Of a stretch of 8,381 nt of DNA, positions 5,753 to 8,381 are shown one piece after another. The translations under genes were made by a program, and so were the position numbers. The notes beneath the pieces are model-generated. The model was not told the origin of the DNA. It was given only the letters and a program-made list of their open reading frames with translations, and made no database searches. Position 1 is the first letter of the stretch; each line of letters opens with the position of its first letter. Source of the DNA: Thermoflexales bacterium (lineage in GTDB: Bacteria > Chloroflexota > Anaerolineae > Fen-1058); NCBI GenBank assembly GCA_017882055.1, contig JADGQE010000167.1, positions 1 to 8,381 of the forward strand, written 5' to 3'.

Positions 5753-7051
5753 GCCGCCTGGACTGCGATCTACACTGCGCGCGTGACGACGGCCGAGAAG
5801 GCGGTGCGTGCGATCAAGTCGGGCGACCGCGTCTTCCTCACTGGCAACTGCTCGGTGCCGCAGAAAGTGATGACGGCGCTGGTGGCCTACGCGCCACAGC
5901 TGCACCATGTCGAAATCGTGCAGGTGCTGACGGTCGGTGACGCAGCCTACGTCGATCCGGGTATGGAATTGCATCTGCGCGTCAACACGTTGTTTATCAG
6001 CGACAACGTGCGCGCGGCTGTCAATGTGGGCCGCGCCGATTTCACGCCGATGTTCCTGTCTGAAATCCCCGCCGCCTTCAAAAAAGAACTCCCGCTGGAT
6101 GTGGCGTTGATTCACGTCAGTCCGCCCGACGATCATGGCTACTGCTCATTCGGTATCGAAGTCGGTGTAACCAAAACGGCAGCGCAGGCCGCCAGGATCG
6201 TGATCGCCGAAGTCAACCAACAGATGCCGCGCACGCTGGGTGATGCCTTCATCCATGTGTCCAAACTCGATTATATCGTGCCAGTCGATTATCGCCTGCC
6301 AGAACTACCGATGGGCAGTACGTCTGAAGTTTCCACGCAGATCGCGAAGCATATCGCCGCATTGATTCCCGACGGTGCAACTCTGCAAACGGGCATTGGC
6401 GCGATTCCAGATGCCGTGCTGCAACAACTCAACAATCACAAAGACCTCGGCGTTCATACAGAGTTATTCGCTGACGGAATCATCGATCTGGTCGAACGCG
6501 GCGTGATCAACGGCGAACGCAAGAGTTTGCATCCCGGCAAGATTGTGGCCGGGTTCCTGCTTGGCACGCAGCGGTTGTATGAATTTGTCGATGATAACCC
6601 CATCATCGAACTGCATCCGACCGAATACATCAACGATCCCTTCGTGATTGCCCAGAACGATCGGATGGTGGCGATCAATTCGGCGATCGAAGTCGATCTC
6701 ACCGGCCAGGTGTGTGCGGATAGCATCGGCCCGCGTTTGTACAGCGGCGTGGGCGGGCAGGTCGATTTTATCTATGGTGCGTCACGCAGTACGGGCGGCC
6801 TGCCCATTATTGCATTGCCGTCCACGGCTTTGGTTCACGACCAAATAACCAGCAAGATCAATGCGTTGTTGAAGCACGGGGCGGGCGTGGTGACGACGCG
6901 CAACCACGTGCGCTTTATTGTGACCGAGTACGGCGTGGCCGAACTGTATGGCAAGACCATTCGTCAGCGGGCGCGGGCGTTGATCAACATTGCCCATCCC
7001 GATTTCCGCGAGGACCTCGAGAGGCAGGCGAAAGAGTTAAGGTATCTATAG
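5750..7051 (+). CDS. Acetyl-CoA hydrolase/4-hydroxybutyrate CoA-transferase family protein
   Basis: This 433-residue protein is a family I-type CoA-transferase of the acetyl-CoA hydrolase/transferase fold, which moves CoA between short-chain acids (acetate, 4-hydroxybutyrate, butyrate, succinate) through a glutamyl-CoA intermediate. The catalytic glutamate is visible as Glu238 in GVHTELFADG, the same position I recall in the clostridial 4-hydroxybutyrate enzyme. Other family marks are QTGIGAIPDAV (213-223), the CoA-site segment YSGVGGQVDFIYGA, and the C-terminal VTEYGVAELYGKT followed by LINIAHPDFRE. Length is normal for the family. It starts at 5750 by overlap with the dehydrogenase gene and ends before a long repeat. 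Pairing with alanine dehydrogenase suggests fermentation of amino acids or energy conservation by CoA exchange. The exact acid pair cannot be read from sequence. Confidence 0.9.
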   Translation: MAAWTAIYTARVTTAEKAVRAIKSGDRVFLTGNCSVPQKVMTALVAYAPQLHHVEIVQVLTVGDAAYVDPGMELHLRVNTLFISDNVRAAVNVGRADFTPMFLSEIPAAFKKELPLDVALIHVSPPDDHGYCSFGIEVGVTKTAAQAARIVIAEVNQQMPRTLGDAFIHVSKLDYIVPVDYRLPELPMGSTSEVSTQIAKHIAALIPDGATLQTGIGAIPDAVLQQLNNHKDLGVHTELFADGIIDLVERGVINGERKSLHPGKIVAGFLLGTQRLYEFVDDNPIIELHPTEYINDPFVIAQNDRMVAINSAIEVDLTGQVCADSIGPRLYSGVGGQVDFIYGASRSTGGLPIIALPSTALVHDQITSKINALLKHGAGVVTTRNHVRFIVTEYGVAELYGKTIRQRARALINIAHPDFREDLERQAKELRYL

Positions 7052-7194
7052 TTGGGCAACTGGGAATAGGGCAACGGGTGATTGGGTAAGTGGTTCATTG
7101 GATACCCGATCGCCCAGCTGACCAATTAACCAATTGACCAATTGACAAATCGACCAGTTGCCCAATTTCCCAGTTGACCAATTGACTGGTTGAC
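7052..7194. repeat. CAATTGACC-type low-complexity inverted repeat
   Basis: The first half is rich in GGGCAAC/TGGG and the second half in tandem CCAATTGACCAATTGAC units. CAACTGGGAATAGGGCAAC (7057-7075) is nearly the reverse complement of GTTGCCCAATTTCCCAGTTG (7157-7176), differing by one added base and one substitution, so the region can form a long imperfect hairpin. It fills the gap between the CoA-transferase stop and the tRNA promoter, and its last unit appears to provide the -35 of that promoter. Confidence 0.85.
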
Positions 7195-7202
7195 TATACA
7201 AT
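7174..7202 (+). promoter_or_regulatory. Promoter of tRNA-Leu
   Basis: TTGACC (7174-7179) and TACAAT (7197-7202) are separated by 17 bases, five of six consensus matches each. The predicted start is near 7209, a few bases before the mature tRNA. The -35 lies within the last CAATTGACC repeat unit. Confidence 0.7.
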
Positions 7203-7211
7203 CAGTGGCAC

Positions 7212-7294
7212 GGGCCGGTGGCGAAATGGCAGCCGCAGGAGACTTAAAATCTCCCGTTCGCAAGAACGTGAAGGTTCGAATCCTTTCCGGCCCA
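7212..7294 (+). tRNA. tRNA-Leu (anticodon UAA)
   Basis: It is a complete class II cloverleaf of 83 bases. The acceptor stem is GGGCCGG (7212-7218) with CCGGCCC (7287-7293) and discriminator A7294. The D stem is GCG/CGC (7221-7223, 7234-7236). The anticodon stem is GGAGA/TCTCC around loop CTTAAAA, with anticodon TAA at 7245-7247. The long variable arm is CGTTC-GCAA-GAACG (7255-7268). The T arm is GAAGG-TTCGAAT-CCTTT (7270-7286) with one G-U pair. It decodes UUA (and UUG by wobble). The long variable arm and A discriminator support leucine. CCA is not encoded and must be added after transcription. It has its own promoter and terminator, so it is a single-gene unit. Confidence 0.96.
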
Positions 7295-7303
7295 TGACAA
7301 TTT

Positions 7304-7334
7304 GAGCGATCTGGCTTCAGGTCGCTCGTTTTTT
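7304..7334 (+). terminator. Intrinsic terminator of tRNA-Leu
   Basis: The stem GAGCGATCTG (7304-7313) with CAGGTCGCTC (7318-7327) has nine Watson-Crick pairs and one G-T pair around a GCTT loop. It is followed by G and six T residues (7329-7334). It lies ten bases after the tRNA and is the clearest terminator in the window. Confidence 0.92.
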
Positions 7335-7444
7335 GCGCAGCATTGCCTGCCGCAAGAAAATTCGTTTCCTTGTTTTACAATTTGGGTGTAATCTTAGGTC
7401 TGCGGCGTTCGTGGCAATTCCCCAATCAGGATCGGAAATCAAGA

Positions 7445-7894
7445 ATGAAGATAGCCATTGGTGCTGATCACGGCGGCTACCCGCTGAAAGCAGATATAAT
7501 TCAAGTGTTGGCCCAGGCCGGTCATCAGCCGATCGACCTCGGCGCGTACGCGTTGGACGCCGGGGACGATTATCCTGACTTTGCAGAGGCCGTTGGCAAG
7601 AGCCTCCAAACGGGTCAGGCCGAACGCGGCATCGTGATTTGCGGCAGCGGCGTCGGCGCATCGATCGCGGCCAGCAAAATGAAGGGCATCCGCGCCGGGG
7701 TGTGCCACGATACTTACTCGGCTCATCAAGGCGTCGAGCATGACGATATGAATGTGCTGTGTTTGGGCGCACGCATCATCGGCGGCGAACTGGCGATCGA
7801 GATCGTCCTGGCGTTTGTCAATGCGCGCTTCGACCCAGACGAACGCTTTCAGCGCCGTTTGAATAAGGTACTGCAAATCGAGCAGAGTGAATGA
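7445..7894 (+). CDS. rpiB: Ribose-5-phosphate isomerase B
   Basis: This 149-residue protein has the normal length for RpiB. It interconverts ribulose 5-phosphate and ribose 5-phosphate in the non-oxidative pentose phosphate pathway, in the cytosol. Key features are the start MKIAIGADHGG with Asp8-His9 of the phosphate/ring-opening site, the catalytic Cys66 in GIVICGSGVG with the GSGVG anion hole, and the HDTYSAHQGVEHDDMNVLCLGAR segment (88-110) that completes the active site from the partner subunit. I start at 7445: homologues begin directly with the first strand, and the 34 extra upstream codons do not resemble the family. The Shine-Dalgarno is weak (AGGA at 7428-7431, rather far). It is preceded by the tRNA terminator, so it needs its own promoter; TACAAT at 7376-7381 is a candidate -10 without a clear -35. 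It belongs to the LacAB/RpiB family, and a sugar-specific isomerase role is less likely. Confidence 0.93.
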   Translation: MKIAIGADHGGYPLKADIIQVLAQAGHQPIDLGAYALDAGDDYPDFAEAVGKSLQTGQAERGIVICGSGVGASIAASKMKGIRAGVCHDTYSAHQGVEHDDMNVLCLGARIIGGELAIEIVLAFVNARFDPDERFQRRLNKVLQIEQSE

Positions 7895-7946
7895 AAGACG
7901 GGGCGACAGAGAGAAAGAGAGATTGAGCGATCGAGAGAAAGAGAGA
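7895..7946. repeat. GA-rich low-complexity repeat
   Basis: AGACGGGGCGACAG is followed by two copies of GAGAGAAAGAGAGA (about 7909-7922 and 7932-7945) separated by TTGAGCGATC. It fills the gap between rpiB and the four-helix-bundle gene and is the purine run just before that gene's GTG start. It is related in style to the GA-rich repeat at 4544-4625. Confidence 0.8.
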
Positions 7947-7950
7947 ACAC

Positions 7951-8364
7951 GTGGTGACTGAAACCGTTGAACGTACAAAACAAAGCAGGCGGAATGTGAT
8001 ACGCCGGCATACCGATCTGGAAGTGTATCAGCGAGCGTTCGACGCGGCGATGCGGATTTTTGAATTGACGAAGAATTTCCCTAAAGAGGAAACTTATTCG
8101 CTGACCGATCAGGTACGTCGATCGTCCCGCTCAGTGTGTGCTAACCTTGCCGAAGCCTGGCGTAAGCGGCGTTATAAGCTGGCCTTTATCAGTAAACTTG
8201 GTGATAGCGAGGCTGAAGCCGCCGAGACCCAAACGTGGATTCAGTTTGCTGCTAAATGCGCCTACCTCTCGCATGAGGCCGCGACCGAGCTTTACACAGA
8301 ATACGATGCCATCCTTGGCATGTTGGTAAGCATGATTACTCATCCTGATCAATGGAAACTTTGA
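7951..8364 (+). CDS. Four-helix-bundle protein (23S rRNA intervening-sequence protein family)
   Basis: This protein of about 137 residues belongs to the small four-helix-bundle family first seen as ORFs inside 23S rRNA intervening sequences and later found widely as stand-alone chromosomal genes. Distant relatives include the Avd accessory proteins of diversity-generating retroelements. Family marks are the opening DLEVYQRAFDAAM, LTDQVRRSSRSVCANLAEAWRKRRY in the middle, and the DSEAEAAETQTWIQFAAKC helix. It is soluble, with no signal or membrane segment. The start is a GTG at 7951, or the next GTG at 7954; no ATG precedes the conserved part and the region upstream is GA-rich repeat, so the ribosome site is unclear. 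There is no rRNA gene or retroelement nearby. Its molecular function is unknown. Confidence 0.9.
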   Translation: MVTETVERTKQSRRNVIRRHTDLEVYQRAFDAAMRIFELTKNFPKEETYSLTDQVRRSSRSVCANLAEAWRKRRYKLAFISKLGDSEAEAAETQTWIQFAAKCAYLSHEAATELYTEYDAILGMLVSMITHPDQWKL

Positions 8365-8381
8365 AACAGACGGAGCGATGG
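8365..8381. repeat. Start of a further GA-rich repeat (cut by window edge)
   Basis: The CAGACGGAGCGATGG segment directly after the four-helix-bundle stop resembles AGACGGGGCGACAG at 7895-7908, with matching positions AGACGG-GCGA--G. It is probably the beginning of the same repeat family, but too little is visible to be sure. Confidence 0.45.

Noticed and set aside
7052..7194. CRISPR array
   Set aside because: The units are short, degenerate and contiguous with no spacers of constant length, and no cas genes are present.
7439..7978. 179-residue minus-strand frame opposite rpiB
   Set aside because: It is antisense to a certain gene, and its N-terminus is low-complexity repeat translation.
7951..8364. 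Accessory gene of a diversity-generating retroelement
   Set aside because: The protein family is related to Avd, but no reverse transcriptase or template/variable repeat is in the window.

Overview
The window reads as an ordinary chromosomal stretch of a free-living bacterium with moderately high G+C. The best guess is a member of the Chloroflexota (Anaerolineae-like), but this is inferred from gene style only. The pointers are a queuosine-salvage-type domain of the kind known from Sphaerobacter, a DHRS12-like reductase, a four-helix-bundle (23S rRNA intervening-sequence) protein, and many short low-complexity intergenic repeats. There is no 16S or other marker gene to settle it.

Left part, minus strand (26-3222): a DHRS12-like short-chain dehydrogenase lies downstream of a 707-residue protein. 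That protein joins a PfkB/ribokinase-type kinase to a C-terminal domain resembling the queuosine-nucleotide salvage hydrolase Qng1 (DUF2419, helix-hairpin-helix/DNA-glycosylase fold), and ends in a four-cysteine motif like that of endonuclease III [4Fe-4S] proteins. The reading frame is interrupted in frame by three separate palindromic elements of the kind normally found between genes. Spacing against the human homologue, recalled from memory, suggests each is a true insertion of about 25-35 residues. ATTCTG-type repeats flank the reductase gene on both sides and supply its stop codon.

Middle part, plus strand (3413-7051): a small four-helix membrane protein (LiaF/DUF5668-like) has its own -10 box and a terminator. 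It is followed by a universal stress protein, an alanine dehydrogenase-family enzyme and an acetyl-CoA hydrolase/4-hydroxybutyrate CoA-transferase-type enzyme. The last two overlap by one base (TGATG) and are surely co-translated. Together they suggest amino-acid or acid fermentation: alanine to pyruvate, plus CoA exchange between short acids.

Right part (7052-8381): an imperfect inverted CAATTGACC-type repeat leads into a well-formed promoter and tRNA-Leu(UAA) with a strong terminator. Then come ribose-5-phosphate isomerase B and a four-helix-bundle protein that sits between GA-rich repeats.

The most noteworthy items are the kinase/Qng1-like fusion, which suggests a one-protein route from a nucleoside to its free base, and the unusual load of in-frame palindromes inside that single gene. 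No CRISPR array, transposase or phage gene is visible. No gene-free stretch exceeds 300 bases; the longest, 3782-4066, holds a terminator, a -10 box and a structured leader.
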